A stretch of 64,000 nt of DNA from Flavobacteriales bacterium UBA4466 (lineage in GTDB: Bacteria; Bacteroidota; Bacteroidia; Flavobacteriales_D; Crocinitomicaceae). Positions 52,505 through 61,458 of this stretch are shown in pieces. The stretch lies in contig CAJJBE010000003.1 in assembly GCA_905182335.1 (NCBI GenBank), positions 62,001-126,000 on the forward strand, written 5' to 3'. Position numbers and translations under genes: made by a program. The stretch's first letter is position 1, and every line of letters starts with the position of its first letter. A model generated the notes under the pieces. It did not search any database. It worked only from the letters and a program-made list of their open reading frames with translations, and was not told the origin of the DNA.

Positions 52505-53779
52505 CTAATGTTTATTCTCTAATGTTTGAGTTCTATCTGGTCCAACGGAAACAACTGTAATTGGGACATCCAATTTTTGTTCCAAATATGAAACATAAGA
52601 TTTCAACTCATTTGGAGCATCATCAAATGAAGACAGCTTTGTTGTGTCACAATTCCATCCTTTAATGTTTTCGTAAACAGGAACTACTTCCATGCCCGTA
52701 ACATCGTATGGGAAATAATCGTAACGCTCACCATTAATCATATAATGTGTACAAGCACGAATTGATTCAAAGTTGTCTAATACATCTGCTTTCATCATAG
52801 AAAGTTCAGATGCACCGTTTATCATAATTGCATATTTCAAGGCTGGGATATCAATCCAACCACATCTTCGAGGGCGACCTGTTGTAGCTCCAAATTCGAA
52901 ACCCTCTTTACGAATACGCTCACCAACTTCATCTTTTAGCTCAGTAGGGAATGGTCCACTACCAACACGCGTACAGTATGCTTTAAAAATACCAATAACA
53001 TTACCAATACGGGTAGGGGCAACTCCTAATCCTGTACAAGTTCCTGCTGTTACTGTGTTAGAAGAGGTTACAAATGGATATGTTCCAAAATCGATGTCTA
53101 GCATTGTTCCCTGGGCACCTTCAGCTAAAATTTTCTTACCAGCTTTAATTGCATCATTTATGTAATGTTCACTATCAACGGCAGTAAGTTCTTTTAATCG
53201 CTCAATAGCAGCCATCCAAGTTTCTTCTGCTTCAGATAAGTCATATTCGAAATCAGGGTAACGCTGTAGCATTGACTTGTGTTTTTCAACAAGTGAATCA
53301 TACTTAGCTTTAAAATTTGGAGAATAAATATCACCAACTCTTAAGCCGTTACGACCTGTTTTATCCATATATGTTGGACCGATTCCTTTAAGTGTAGAGC
53401 CAATTTTATTCTTTCCTTTTGATGCTTCCGAAGCAGCATCTAATAAGCGGTGAGAAGGAAGGATTAAATGCGCTTTTTTAGAAATGACAAGACGTGCCTT
53501 GTAATCAATTTTAAAAGGCTCAAGCTTATCAAGTTCTCCTTGGAAAATGACAGGGTCAATAACAACGCCATTTCCTACGAGGTTCATCACATCGTCTCTA
53601 AAAATCCCAGATGGAATCGTATGAAGAACATGTTTTATTCCTTCGAATTCTAGTGTGTGACCAGCATTCGGCCCACCTTGAAAACGTGCAATTATATCGT
53701 ATTTAGGTGTGAAGACATCTACAATTTTACCTTTCCCTTCGTCTCCCCATTGTAAACCCAATAGTACGTCTACTTTCAT
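52505..53779 (-). CDS. purA: Adenylosuccinate synthase
   Basis: 424 residues, standard length. The start VLLGLQWGDEGKGKIVDV contains the GTP-binding loop, GPNAGHTLEF follows with its catalytic His, then STLKGIGPTYMDKTGRNGLRVGD, EGAQGTMLDIDFGTYPFVT and TTGRPRRCGW. It makes adenylosuccinate from IMP and aspartate in AMP synthesis. It lies five bases downstream of the STAS gene and 16 upstream of the OstA-like gene. Confidence 0.97.
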   Translation of the reverse strand: MKVDVLLGLQWGDEGKGKIVDVFTPKYDIIARFQGGPNAGHTLEFEGIKHVLHTIPSGIFRDDVMNLVGNGVVIDPVIFQGELDKLEPFKIDYKARLVISKKAHLILPSHRLLDAASEASKGKNKIGSTLKGIGPTYMDKTGRNGLRVGDIYSPNFKAKYDSLVEKHKSMLQRYPDFEYDLSEAEETWMAAIERLKELTAVDSEHYINDAIKAGKKILAEGAQGTMLDIDFGTYPFVTSSNTVTAGTCTGLGVAPTRIGNVIGIFKAYCTRVGSGPFPTELKDEVGERIRKEGFEFGATTGRPRRCGWIDIPALKYAIMINGASELSMMKADVLDNFESIRACTHYMINGERYDYFPYDVTGMEVVPVYENIKGWNCDTTKLSSFDDAPNELKSYVSYLEQKLDVPITVVSVGPDRTQTLENKH

Positions 53780-53784
53780 TTTTT

Positions 53785-54156
53785 TTATTTAAAGTGATTT
53801 ATTGCTTCTGTTTGATCTGAGTAGATCGTATATATTTCGTCAAGTTTAGATATTTTAAATATCTTCTCAACATTTCCTTTAATGTTACATAATACTAATT
53901 CTCCTCCCATAATACGTGACTTAGTCAGTGTTCTCATGAAAAAACCAATCCCCATTGAATTTGTGTGCGTTAACTCATCTAAATTGAAAACAATTCTAAA
54001 ATAGTTCTGATTCAAGTGATTGAATACTTCTTTTTCAATTGCCTCGTAGTCTAGTTCCGAAGTAATTTTACCCATTAACCTGTAAACAATTACCGGGTCT
54101 TTAATGTCTATGTCAAATTGTATATTCAAATCAGTCCTTTTTTCTTTTAACACCAT
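53785..54156 (-). CDS. STAS domain protein (anti-sigma factor antagonist-like)
   Basis: 123 residues. The STAS core is visible in [21 protein letters not shown] and [18 protein letters not shown], where the Ser of NSMG sits at the position phosphorylated in SpoIIAA-like antagonists, then [19 protein letters not shown]. It probably takes part in a partner-switching signalling system; no anti-sigma kinase or phosphatase lies nearby. Its ATG lies inside the end of the fur-like gene (26-base overlap), so translation is likely coupled. Confidence 0.85.
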   Translation of the reverse strand: MVLKEKRTDLNIQFDIDIKDPVIVYRLMGKITSELDYEAIEKEVFNHLNQNYFRIVFNLDELTHTNSMGIGFFMRTLTKSRIMGGELVLCNIKGNVEKIFKISKLDEIYTIYSDQTEAINHFK

Positions 54157-54574
54157 AAAAATAAAGCGAATGGTGCTGAATCTCTATATCGAAAATATCT
54201 TCAATAGTTGCTTTAATGTTCTGTATACGAGGATCACAAAACTCTAGTAACTCTCCTGTATCGGTCAATACAATATGATCATGCTGTGTTGAGCCATGTG
54301 ATTTCTCAAATTGAGCAATGTTTTTACCAAACTGATGCTTACGGACTAGGTTACATGCTAGAAGTAGTTCTATAGTGTTGTATAAAGTTGCACGAGAAAC
54401 ACGATAATTCTGGTTTTTCATTTCAACATATAATGACTCAATATCAAAATGTCCCTTGTAATCATAAATCTCCGCTAATATAGCGAATCTTTCAGGTGTT
54501 TTTCTATGACCATTTTGCTCAAGGTAAGCTGAGAAAATGTTTTTGACTTTAATATGTAATTCTTCTTGAATCAT
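54131..54574 (-). CDS. Fur family metalloregulator
   Basis: 147 residues. The winged helix is in [21 protein letters not shown] and [21 protein letters not shown]. The dimerisation/metal part has [21 protein letters not shown], but the CxxC structural-zinc motif of classic Fur (HHDHL.C..CG) is replaced here by TDTG, so this member lacks that site. Fur, Zur and PerR types cannot be told apart by eye. It heads an operon with STAS, purA and ostA; a full promoter lies directly upstream. Confidence 0.88.
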   Translation of the reverse strand: MIQEELHIKVKNIFSAYLEQNGHRKTPERFAILAEIYDYKGHFDIESLYVEMKNQNYRVSRATLYNTIELLLACNLVRKHQFGKNIAQFEKSHGSTQHDHIVLTDTGELLEFCDPRIQNIKATIEDIFDIEIQHHSLYFYGVKRKKD

Positions 54575-54590
54575 CGAATTCAGTAAAAGA

Positions 54591-54622
54591 CAAAATTAAA
54601 GAATTAATCTAGATTAAAACAA
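54591..54622 (-). promoter_or_regulatory. Promoter of the fur-STAS-purA-ostA operon (TTG-N21-TAATTTTG)
   Basis: On the minus strand TTG (54620-54622) and TAATTTTG (54591-54598), 21 bases apart; the -7 element ends 16 bases before the ATG. No obvious Fur-box palindrome overlaps it. Confidence 0.6.
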
Positions 54623-54670
54623 GGTTAATTGTATCTAAAAAAGTGAGTTTTCAACAACTTGTATACAATT

Positions 54671-54704
54671 AAAAAAGCCAGTAGTTTTAGTTACTGGCTT
54701 TAAC
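54671..54704 (-). terminator. Terminator after the TerB-like pseudogene
   Basis: Stem AAAGCCAGTA/TACTGGCTTT with an 8-nt loop; on the minus strand it is followed by a run of six T. It ends the transcription unit before the fur-like operon promoter. Confidence 0.88.
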
Positions 54705-54725
54705 TATTTTTTTTTTAAGACGCGA

Positions 54726-55139
54726 TTACATTAGCTCTTCTAAAAATTCATCTCTATGTGATTCATCTCTAAGCATATTGTAGATGATGTCTGCATATCC
54801 ATGAGCGTCTTCAACATCAAAGCCTAATTTAATTCCATATTTAGCAACTAGATTAACCTCAGACTCTTCAATAACACCGTCTACTAGAGTCATTTCAACA
54901 AACTGAATATAGCGTTCTTCTTAGGATACAGGCGGAATCATAGGGTATTGCTCAGAATATTTAATAATCTCAGAAACTTGATCATCTGATAAAGATAGGC
55001 GTCTTGCTTTTCTTTTCAGTAAAGTCATCTCTGACTAGTCAATTTCTCCATCAACACTTACAATCATTACTAAGTTCTTGAAGATTCCTTCATTCGCCTT
55101 TTGCTCTCTTGATTCAAATGTTTGTGCAATTGTTCCCAT
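54726..55139 (-). pseudogene. TerB-like small protein gene broken by two in-frame stops
   Basis: From ATG (55137-55139) to TAA (54726-54728) the frame is 138 codons with no frameshift, but codon 35 is TAG (55035-55037) and codon 73 is TAA (54921-54923). Ignoring the stops it reads MGTIAQTFESREQKANEGIF, VMIVSVDGEID*SEMTLLKR, YPMIPPVS*EERYIQFVEMT, LVDGVIEESEVNLVAKYGIK and on to DEFLEELM. The repeated VDGxIExSE pattern is typical of TerB-like or tellurite-resistance-associated helical domains. Each stop is one base away from a sense codon (GAG, AAA/GAA), so it looks recently inactivated. It has its own terminator. Confidence 0.8.
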
Positions 55140-55193
55140 TTCTAAGACTTTTAAGTTTTAAGGTGAAGATAGTGAAATCAGATTTTTCACTAA

Positions 55194-55769
55194 TTAATGG
55201 GTTATTTTTTTTTCAATAAAGTCAATCAGCGAGTGAATTATCTTGATATGTATTTCTTGTGCACGATCAGCGTATTTTGAATGTGGTGCTCTAATCTCAA
55301 TATCGCATAAATCTGCCATTTCTCCACCATTTTTACCTGTAAGCCCAATTACTTTCATTCCTTTAGATTTAGCCGTGTGAATTGCGTTTATTATATTCTT
55401 GGAGTTTCCTGAGGTTGAGATTGCAAGCAATATATCATTTGATTGACCAACACTTTCAATATATCTAGAAAATATAAAATCAAAGCCATAATCATTTCCT
55501 ACACAAGTAATATGGCTAGGGTCTGAAATAGAAATTGCCGCAATTGAAGGGCGGTCATCTCGGTAGCGTCCAGTTAGCTCTTCTGCAAAATGCATTGCAT
55601 CACACATTGAGCCTCCATTTCCACAACTAATAATTTTCCCTCCATTTTTTATCCCCGAAACCATGTGCATAGCGGCTTTAGCTATTTTTTCTATATTTTC
55701 TGTGGTATTAAATTTTCGCAAAATTTCTAATGCTTCGGAAAACTGGTCTGCTATTTGTCTTTCAATCAT
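55194..55769 (-). CDS. gmhA: Phosphoheptose isomerase (SIS domain)
   Basis: 191 residues. The SIS fold signatures [22 protein letters not shown] and [20 protein letters not shown], and [17 protein letters not shown], match GmhA, which converts sedoheptulose 7-phosphate to the heptose used in LPS core or S-layer glycans. Length is normal. Its stop lies 55 bases before the TerB-like pseudogene start. The neighbouring region also carries lpxB and an OstA-like gene, consistent with outer-membrane work, though each is in a separate transcription unit. Confidence 0.92.
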   Translation of the reverse strand: MIERQIADQFSEALEILRKFNTTENIEKIAKAAMHMVSGIKNGGKIISCGNGGSMCDAMHFAEELTGRYRDDRPSIAAISISDPSHITCVGNDYGFDFIFSRYIESVGQSNDILLAISTSGNSKNIINAIHTAKSKGMKVIGLTGKNGGEMADLCDIEIRAPHSKYADRAQEIHIKIIHSLIDFIEKKITH

Positions 55770-55834
55770 CGGATTTGGATTTTTTTAAAAATAATTAAAT
55801 TAAATGCAGGTAGCACAAATTAAATCAAACTTGC

Positions 55835-55842
55835 TATATTTG
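55835..55842 (+). promoter_or_regulatory. TAnnTTTG promoter element of the 140-residue secreted protein gene
   Basis: TATATTTG, full consensus, 36 bases before the ATG at 55879. No upstream TTG at the expected distance. Confidence 0.45.
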
Positions 55843-55878
55843 AAAACGATAATTCAATAAAAAAAACATCAACTTAAT

Positions 55879-56301
55879 ATGAAAAAAAGTATACTAGCGT
55901 TATTTGTAATGTTCATTGGATTGTCTTCTTTTGGACAGAATGAGTGCTTTATTAGATTACAGAAAGCCTTTGATGATCGAGGTTCTTTTACCCCTTCGGA
56001 TGATATGCACCGAAATGTAATTGTTAGTTATTTCCAAGATGGGGGTGGTTCCTATTGTCTTTCAGGAAAAGTAAGAGTAGAGAATGGTTTAATTAGTTCT
56101 ATTTTTTTGCAGTACGAAGATGATACTTATGAATTACTTCGAGATTTTTATAATTCTAAGAAGAGTCCCCCAAAAATTGTAAATGGAATCACTGAAATGA
56201 TTTTCAATGCAGACGATGAAAAATTTAAAATTGTTTTTATCGATCAATTAAAACCTAAGAAGAAAAGTTATAAGTTGGTTGCTTTGCCAGACGATTTATA
56301 G
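55879..56301 (+). CDS. Hypothetical secreted protein
   Basis: 140 residues with a signal peptide (KKSILALFVMFIGLSSFGQ). The mature protein starts NECFIRLQKAFDDRG and contains a Gly/Ser patch (FQDGGGSYCLSGKVRVENG), two Cys and an acidic-basic C-terminus. I do not recognise the family. It is monocistronic, with its own promoter element and a clean terminator, and so is likely a real expressed gene. Confidence 0.75.
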   Translation: MKKSILALFVMFIGLSSFGQNECFIRLQKAFDDRGSFTPSDDMHRNVIVSYFQDGGGSYCLSGKVRVENGLISSIFLQYEDDTYELLRDFYNSKKSPPKIVNGITEMIFNADDEKFKIVFIDQLKPKKKSYKLVALPDDL

Positions 56302-56324
56302 TCAGTATTTATATAATGATATAT

Positions 56325-56357
56325 AAATCCTGTGAAATTGCTCACAGGATTTTTTTT
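56325..56357 (+). terminator. Terminator of the 140-residue secreted protein gene
   Basis: Stem AAATCCTGTGA/TCACAGGATTT with a 6-nt loop and a T run. Confidence 0.92.
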
Positions 56358-56364
56358 AGCTTTG
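56338..56364 (+). promoter_or_regulatory. Promoter of the SDR gene (TTG-N16-TAGCTTTG)
   Basis: TTG (56338-56340) lies in the loop of the preceding terminator; TAGCTTTG (56357-56364) starts at the end of its T run. The -7 element ends 22 bases before the ATG at 56387. Promoter and terminator thus overlap. Confidence 0.5.
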
Positions 56365-56386
56365 AAAAACAGAAAACAACCTTTAT

Positions 56387-57175
56387 ATGTATTCAAATAA
56401 AGTAGCGTGGGTAACAGGAGCGTCTTCAGGGATTGGATTTGAAATGGTTAAACAGCTTGATTTGGCGGGGGCTAAAGTCATCTTATCTTCAAGAAACACT
56501 AATGTGCTAGAAAATATAAGGAAGGGATTAAATAATCCTGATAATCATCTCGTTTTACCATTAGACCTTGAGTGTTCAGCCAATTTTGAACAACTAGCTG
56601 CCAAAGTGATTAGTAGATATGGACAAGTTGATTTCTTGTTTAATAATGGTGGGATATCACAACGCTCAGCAGCTAGGGATACTCCAGGAGAGGTAGACCG
56701 AAGAATTATGGAGATTAATTACTTTGGGAATATTGCATTGACGAAGGCCATTTTACCCTATATGCGCAAAAAAAAAACGGGACATATAGTAGTCATCTCC
56801 AGTATTGCAGGGAAGTTTGGTTTCTTTTTGAGAAGCACCTATAGTGCTTCTAAGCATGCTTTACATGGCTTCTACGAGAGTTTAATGCTGGAAGAAGAGC
56901 GTAATGGAGTAAGGGTCACTATCGCTTGTCCTGGGAAGATAAACACGAATATTTCTATAAATGCGTTAAATGGAGAAGGATTAGCGAATGACGAAATGAA
57001 TCACAATCAAGAAACTAGAATGTCTGCAGAACAGTGTGTTTCAATTTTGTTAAATGCAGTTAAGAAGAATAAAAAAGAAATTCTAATTGGAAAAAAAGAA
57101 ATTAAAGCAGTTACGCTAAAAAGATTCTTGCCAAAGTTGTTTTGGAAACTAATAAGAAAACAGCCTGAAAGATAA
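56387..57175 (+). CDS. SDR family oxidoreductase
   Basis: 262 residues. The NAD(P)-binding loop is VTGASSGIGFEM, NNGG is the central NNAG-type motif, the catalytic Ser lies in VVISSIAGKFGF and the Tyr/Lys pair in YSASKHALHGF. It is a classical short-chain dehydrogenase. The C-terminal basic tail (KKNKKEILIGKKEIKAVTLKRFLPKLFWKLIRK) suggests membrane contact as in DltE/short-chain SDRs acting on lipids, but the substrate is unknown. A bidirectional terminator separates it from glyA. Confidence 0.9.
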   Translation: MYSNKVAWVTGASSGIGFEMVKQLDLAGAKVILSSRNTNVLENIRKGLNNPDNHLVLPLDLECSANFEQLAAKVISRYGQVDFLFNNGGISQRSAARDTPGEVDRRIMEINYFGNIALTKAILPYMRKKKTGHIVVISSIAGKFGFFLRSTYSASKHALHGFYESLMLEEERNGVRVTIACPGKINTNISINALNGEGLANDEMNHNQETRMSAEQCVSILLNAVKKNKKEILIGKKEIKAVTLKRFLPKLFWKLIRKQPER

Positions 57176-57190
57176 GTGGTAATATTGATA

Positions 57191-57226
57191 ATAAAAAAAG
57201 CCTTGGTAATACCAAGGCTTTTTTAT
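57191..57226. terminator. Bidirectional terminator between the SDR gene and glyA
   Basis: Stem AAAAAAGCCTTGGT/ACCAAGGCTTTTTT with a 3-nt loop, T runs on both strands, between two convergent genes. Confidence 0.93.
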
Positions 57227-57247
57227 TCATAGAATATAATTGAAAAC

Positions 57248-58525
57248 TTATTCCCAAGTAAATAGAGGACGGTGTCCCATTAATTTATTCACTTCAATTT
57301 TTACTTCAGCAATAATTGTATGGTTATCGATATTTGTAATCACTCTATCGATTAATTCAACAATCTGAGCCATTTCATTTTCTTTAACTCCACGAGAAGT
57401 TATCGCTGGGGTTCCAATTCTAATACCAGAAGTTATAAAAGGAGATTCTGTATCGAAAGGAACCATGTTTTTATTTACAGTGATATCTGCTTTAACCAGG
57501 GTGTTTTCTGCATCTTTTCCAGTGACCCCTTTAGAACGTATATCAATCAACATTGAGTGATTGTCTGTCCCTCCGGATATAATTGAATATCCTCGCTTTA
57601 CAAATTCATCAGCCATTACTGCTGCATTCTTTTGAACTTGTTTCATATATACCTTATATCGGTCTGTTAATGCTTCACCAAAAGCAACTGCTTTAGCTGC
57701 AATAACATGTTCTAATGGCCCACCTTGAGTTCCTGGGAATACTGCTGCGTCTAGCAGTGCAGCCATCGATTTCGGATTTCCATTCTTCCATTTAAGCCCA
57801 TATGGGTTATCGAAGTTCTTTCCTAGCATAATAATCCCTCCTCTTGGTCCACGAAGTGTTTTGTGAGTTGTTGAAGTGACGATATGACAGTATTCAAGTG
57901 GGTTACTTAAGAGCCCTGTGGCAATTAAACCTGCCGGATGAGAAATATCAGCTAAAATTAATGCTCCAACTTCATCGGCAATTTTTCTAATCCGCATATA
58001 ATCCCAATCACGACTGTATGCAGATGCACCACATATAATTAGTTTAGGAAATTCTTTTTTAGCAACTTCTTCCATCATTTCGTAATCAACTAATCCAGTT
58101 TCTTTTTTTACACCATAAAAATATGGATCATAAATTTTTCCTGAGAAATTAACGGGTGAGCCGTGTGTTAGATGTCCTCCGTGCGATAAATCAAAACCTA
58201 AAATTTTATCACCAGGGTTTAGACAAGCCAATAATACTGCTGCATTTGCTTGCGCTCCAGAGTGCGGTTGAACGTTAGCCCATTCTGCACCAAAGAGTTT
58301 ACATAAACGATCAATGGCAAGTGTTTCAATTTGATCTACTATTTTACATCCACCATAGTACCTTTTTCCTGGCAACCCCTCAGCATACTTATTTGTAAGT
58401 ACGCTTCCCACTGATTCCATTACTCCGTCACTAACGAAGTTTTCTGAGGCTATTAATTCTAGCCCGTGTAGTTGACGTTCTTTCTCCGCGTCAATTAAAT
58501 TGAAAATTTGTGTGTCTTTAGACAT
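57248..58525 (-). CDS. glyA: Serine hydroxymethyltransferase
   Basis: 425 residues. [67 protein letters not shown] and the PLP Lys motif [14 protein letters not shown] are all in place. It transfers a one-carbon unit between serine/glycine and tetrahydrofolate in the cytoplasm. Upstream lies a decayed epimerase gene rather than a functional neighbour. Confidence 0.97.
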   Translation of the reverse strand: MSKDTQIFNLIDAEKERQLHGLELIASENFVSDGVMESVGSVLTNKYAEGLPGKRYYGGCKIVDQIETLAIDRLCKLFGAEWANVQPHSGAQANAAVLLACLNPGDKILGFDLSHGGHLTHGSPVNFSGKIYDPYFYGVKKETGLVDYEMMEEVAKKEFPKLIICGASAYSRDWDYMRIRKIADEVGALILADISHPAGLIATGLLSNPLEYCHIVTSTTHKTLRGPRGGIIMLGKNFDNPYGLKWKNGNPKSMAALLDAAVFPGTQGGPLEHVIAAKAVAFGEALTDRYKVYMKQVQKNAAVMADEFVKRGYSIISGGTDNHSMLIDIRSKGVTGKDAENTLVKADITVNKNMVPFDTESPFITSGIRIGTPAITSRGVKENEMAQIVELIDRVITNIDNHTIIAEVKIEVNKLMGHRPLFTWE

Positions 58526-58532
58526 GTCAAGA

Positions 58533-58875
58533 TTATAAATTATGTTTATATATTTTTTGTAGACCTTCAGTCATTGTTTTTTCAGGTTTGTAAGACGTTA
58601 ATTTTAATAATCTATCAGAGATACCTACACGACCTTCTACTAAATAGTCGTATCATTTTTGGAGCTTCAATAAAAGATATTTCAGAGCTTGAATTTGTCA
58701 TAGATTTGATTTTTACTGCAGCGTCATCAATACACCATTCAGCTTTGTTCGTAGTGTTTAGAAAATGGTATCTATTAATAGTCATTAGACGGATATATGC
58801 TTCTATCGTATCATCAATGTATGTGAAGTCTCTTCTTTGTTTCCCTACACCTCTAGTAATTAATATTTTCATCAT
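58533..58875 (-). pseudogene. Internally deleted and frameshifted NAD-dependent sugar epimerase/dehydratase
   Basis: It starts MMKILITRGVG, the first strand of an SDR-type epimerase (KILITGGAGFIG), and jumps directly to GKQRRDFTYIDDTIEAYIRL, which normally lies ~200 residues further on. So the middle of the gene, including the catalytic Tyr/Lys, has been deleted. The frame then breaks after FIEAPKMIR, and the family C-terminus continues in a shifted frame as DYLVEGRVGISDRLLKLTSY and [18 protein letters not shown] to a TAA at 58533. Both defects show it is dead. The parent was probably a UDP-glucuronate or dTDP-glucose type epimerase of surface glycan synthesis. Confidence 0.85.
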
Positions 58876-58913
58876 TTAGTTCTTACTTTTAAGTTCTTTT
58901 AGGTTATTTAAGT

Positions 58914-59669
58914 CTAAAGAACACGTTTAATAGATGTTAATTTATGGGTCAGGTAGCCTGATTCAGCATGCACTATTCCAGCATTGGTTATTTTATCTTT
59001 TCGCACATGTCCAGCAGCATGAATGATTTCTCCATTACCGCTACAGATTCCTACATGTATTATTTTTCCTGTTTTATTTTCAAAGTATGCTAAATCACCA
59101 GGGGCTATTTCTTCAAAATCCACATCAATTCCAACCTGTGATTGTTCAGAAGCATCACGAGGAAGATTGATATTAAATATACGGTAAACTATTTGTGTGA
59201 TGCCAGAGCAATCAATTCCAAAAGGGGATTTACCACCCCACAAATAAGGTGTGTTCAGATAGTCTAATGCATATTCCCAAGTTGAACTAAAAGAAATATT
59301 ATTGCTATTAGCTAACTTAAACTGATGATCTCCAATTTTGAATTCTAATTCTCCTGATGGAATGTATGAGCCTCGGCATATTCGCTGTATTCCCCATGGT
59401 GTATATAGTTCACATTCGCGGATATTCAAAATTGACAGTCCATCAGACCATCGCCTAAATTCTTCATCAGTTAGTTTATTGAAATGCTTATAGTCGATAA
59501 CGCCTTCATACCCGTCATCGAAAGTTGTAATATTAGCCCAAGGTTCGTTTACATCATGAACTATTATTAATTCACCAAATAATAGTTGTGTAACGATTTC
59601 GCTCTGGTCTTTCGGTTCCGACCGAACAGGTGAAATACTGACTTTACAGTAGGCCTTAAATGAATTCAT
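58914..59669 (-). CDS. C40 family peptidase (NlpC/P60) with SH3-like N-terminus
   Basis: 251 residues. The N-terminal ~80 residues (CKVSISPVRSEPKDQSEIVTQLLFGE) look like a bacterial SH3 repeat. The C-terminal NlpC/P60 domain has TPYLWGGKSPFGIDCSGITQ (catalytic Cys), RDASEQSQVG, and GKIIHVGICSGNGEIIHAAGHV (catalytic His). Such enzymes cut D-Glu-diamino acid bonds in peptidoglycan peptides. No signal peptide is visible, so it may work in the cytoplasm on recycled peptides, as YkfC-type enzymes do. It overlaps the DinB gene stop by one base. Confidence 0.9.
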   Translation of the reverse strand: MNSFKAYCKVSISPVRSEPKDQSEIVTQLLFGELIIVHDVNEPWANITTFDDGYEGVIDYKHFNKLTDEEFRRWSDGLSILNIRECELYTPWGIQRICRGSYIPSGELEFKIGDHQFKLANSNNISFSSTWEYALDYLNTPYLWGGKSPFGIDCSGITQIVYRIFNINLPRDASEQSQVGIDVDFEEIAPGDLAYFENKTGKIIHVGICSGNGEIIHAAGHVRKDKITNAGIVHAESGYLTHKLTSIKRVL

Positions 59670-60247
59670 TAGTGAACAGGGAAGTTAGGGCTATTTTGTA
59701 AGTTTAAAATTTGTTGCATGTGACGTTCATTGTGGTAAACAACAAAAAGTAAAGCATCACCAAGTCGTAATCTTACCACTTTTGATCGTGATATTGGAAT
59801 TTTAACACGACGAATATTAACCGCTGTGGATTTATTTATTATTGACAATAATTCGTTTTGCTGATTAGCGAATGTATTTACTTGTTCTCCTTCCAAAAGG
59901 CTAGGTGTAACTGTAGGGTTACTGTCTTTTGCTGATTTAATCTTTCGCCTGATGTTTTTTACATTTCCAAGTTTCATAGATTTCCATGCAGACCGTCCCA
60001 AAGGAGAGCTTAAAAAAGCCTCTTTTGTTGATGTGAAGCGTGTGTTTTCAATCTTACGAAGAAATACAGGATTATAATACCTTCCGTATTCATTTAAATG
60101 TGATAAGACTTCGTTGACACTCCAAGATGTTTCTGCTGGTTTCCAGTTTAGCTGAGTATCAGACATCTTTTTTACAGAGACCTTTATTATCTCAATATTT
60201 GATTGAGTAATTATTGTCGCAATTTGGATTAAATCAGTTGTTGTCAT
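59669..60247 (-). CDS. DinB family protein
   Basis: 192 residues. The DinB-like metal-binding helical bundle is indicated by WKPAETSWSVNEVLSHLNEYGRYY (first His) and VVYHNERHMQQILNLQ (HxxxH pair). This superfamily contains thiol-dependent transferases and many uncharacterised proteins. It is coupled to the downstream NlpC/P60 gene through the TAATG overlap; the pairing has no clear functional meaning. The 138-base gap to the divergent surE has no full promoter element. Confidence 0.85.
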   Translation of the reverse strand: MTTTDLIQIATIITQSNIEIIKVSVKKMSDTQLNWKPAETSWSVNEVLSHLNEYGRYYNPVFLRKIENTRFTSTKEAFLSSPLGRSAWKSMKLGNVKNIRRKIKSAKDSNPTVTPSLLEGEQVNTFANQQNELLSIINKSTAVNIRRVKIPISRSKVVRLRLGDALLFVVYHNERHMQQILNLQNSPNFPVH

Positions 60248-60385
60248 TCGTGTCGAAATGATTATGTAATCATATATTTAAATGCATATTCAAAAATAAT
60301 TAATTCATTTAGATTACTCGTCATTTATGCTGAAAGATTAGGCTAACTTTAGTTACTTTCGTATTGTTTTTAATTAAATAGATGT

Positions 60386-61156
60386 ATGAGTCCTAAAAGA
60401 CCGCTGATTTTAGTCACAAATGACGATGGGATTTCTTCTAAAGGAATTCTTTCACTATACGAAGCTGTGAAAGAGTTTGGAGACATTGTCATAATTGCTC
60501 CTAATTCTGCTCAATCCGGTATGGGACATGCAATTACAATTAATGAACCGCTAAGATTACATATTTCGAATATATTCGGTGATACACCAGCCTATGGATG
60601 TACAGGTACCCCCGTAGATTGTGTAAAGATAGGGGTGTATGAAGTTTTACATTGTAAGCCAGATCTAATTGTATCCGGTATTAACCATGGTACTAATATC
60701 TCATCAAATGTATTGTATTCAGGTACAATGTCTGCTGCTGTAGAGGGAGCGATGGAAGGAATTCCTTCAGTTGGATTTTCTCTTTGTAATTTTGATAGTG
60801 ATGCAGATTTTACCGCTTCAAAAGTAGTGGTGAAGAATGTTGTGGAGCATATATTAAAAAATGGAATAATGGATCGGACATGTTTAAATGTGAATATTCC
60901 GAATGTTCCTATTGGGGAACTAAAAGGAATAAAGATTTGTCGCCAAGCCCATGCTTTTTGGGAAGATCGTTTTGATAAAAGAGAAGATCAATTTGGAAAA
61001 CCTTATTATTGGCTAACAGGGGAGTTCTTGGGACAAGATAAGTTGGAAGATACTGATTTGTTCTGGATCGAAAAAGGGCATCCTACAATAGTACCTACAC
61101 AATTTGACATGACTGCTTATAAAGCAATTAAGGAATTAGAAAACTGGAATTTATGA
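60386..61156 (+). CDS. surE: 5'/3'-nucleotidase SurE
   Basis: 256 residues. RPLILVTNDDGISSKGI gives the metal Asp pair, then APNSAQSGMGHAITI, GTPVDCVKIGVYEVL and SGINHGTNISSNVLYSGTMSAAVEGAMEG, all SurE signatures. It dephosphorylates nucleoside monophosphates. It is followed by a membrane protein and lpxB with ATGA-type coupling, so the three form an operon. Confidence 0.95.
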   Translation: MSPKRPLILVTNDDGISSKGILSLYEAVKEFGDIVIIAPNSAQSGMGHAITINEPLRLHISNIFGDTPAYGCTGTPVDCVKIGVYEVLHCKPDLIVSGINHGTNISSNVLYSGTMSAAVEGAMEGIPSVGFSLCNFDSDADFTASKVVVKNVVEHILKNGIMDRTCLNVNIPNVPIGELKGIKICRQAHAFWEDRFDKREDQFGKPYYWLTGEFLGQDKLEDTDLFWIEKGHPTIVPTQFDMTAYKAIKELENWNL

Positions 61157-61458
61157 AAATTAGAAAACTTACAAAACACCATGGATTAGGAGTTCTTATT
61201 GGATTGGTTTCCCCTCTGATTTTTATTCCAATTGTAATTTTTATTTTTTCATGCATTCAAAACCATGAGTTCGGGCGTTTGTGGAGCGATTTTAAAAGAT
61301 TTGATGCGATGCAGGTAAAAGTAATAACTGTTGCATTGTTGTCTAACCTCATTTGGTTCTATAGGACTCTGAATAAAGAGTTTTTCAACGTTGGTCGTGG
61401 GATCATCATCGGAACATTGTTGTTCTCTCCTTACATTGTTTACGTTAAGTTCTTTTAA
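61153..61458 (+). CDS. Small membrane protein
   Basis: 101 residues with about three hydrophobic segments (VLIGLVSPLIFIPIVIFIFSC, MQVKVITVALLSNLIWFY, GIIIGTLLFSPYIVYVKFF). Its ATG overlaps the surE stop by four bases and its stop is directly followed by the lpxB ATG, so it is translated as part of that operon. I do not recognise the family by name; it recurs between surE and lpxB in related Bacteroidota in my general recollection, which suggests an envelope role. Confidence in it being a real gene is high, in function low. Confidence 0.75.
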   Translation: MKIRKLTKHHGLGVLIGLVSPLIFIPIVIFIFSCIQNHEFGRLWSDFKRFDAMQVKVITVALLSNLIWFYRTLNKEFFNVGRGIIIGTLLFSPYIVYVKFF

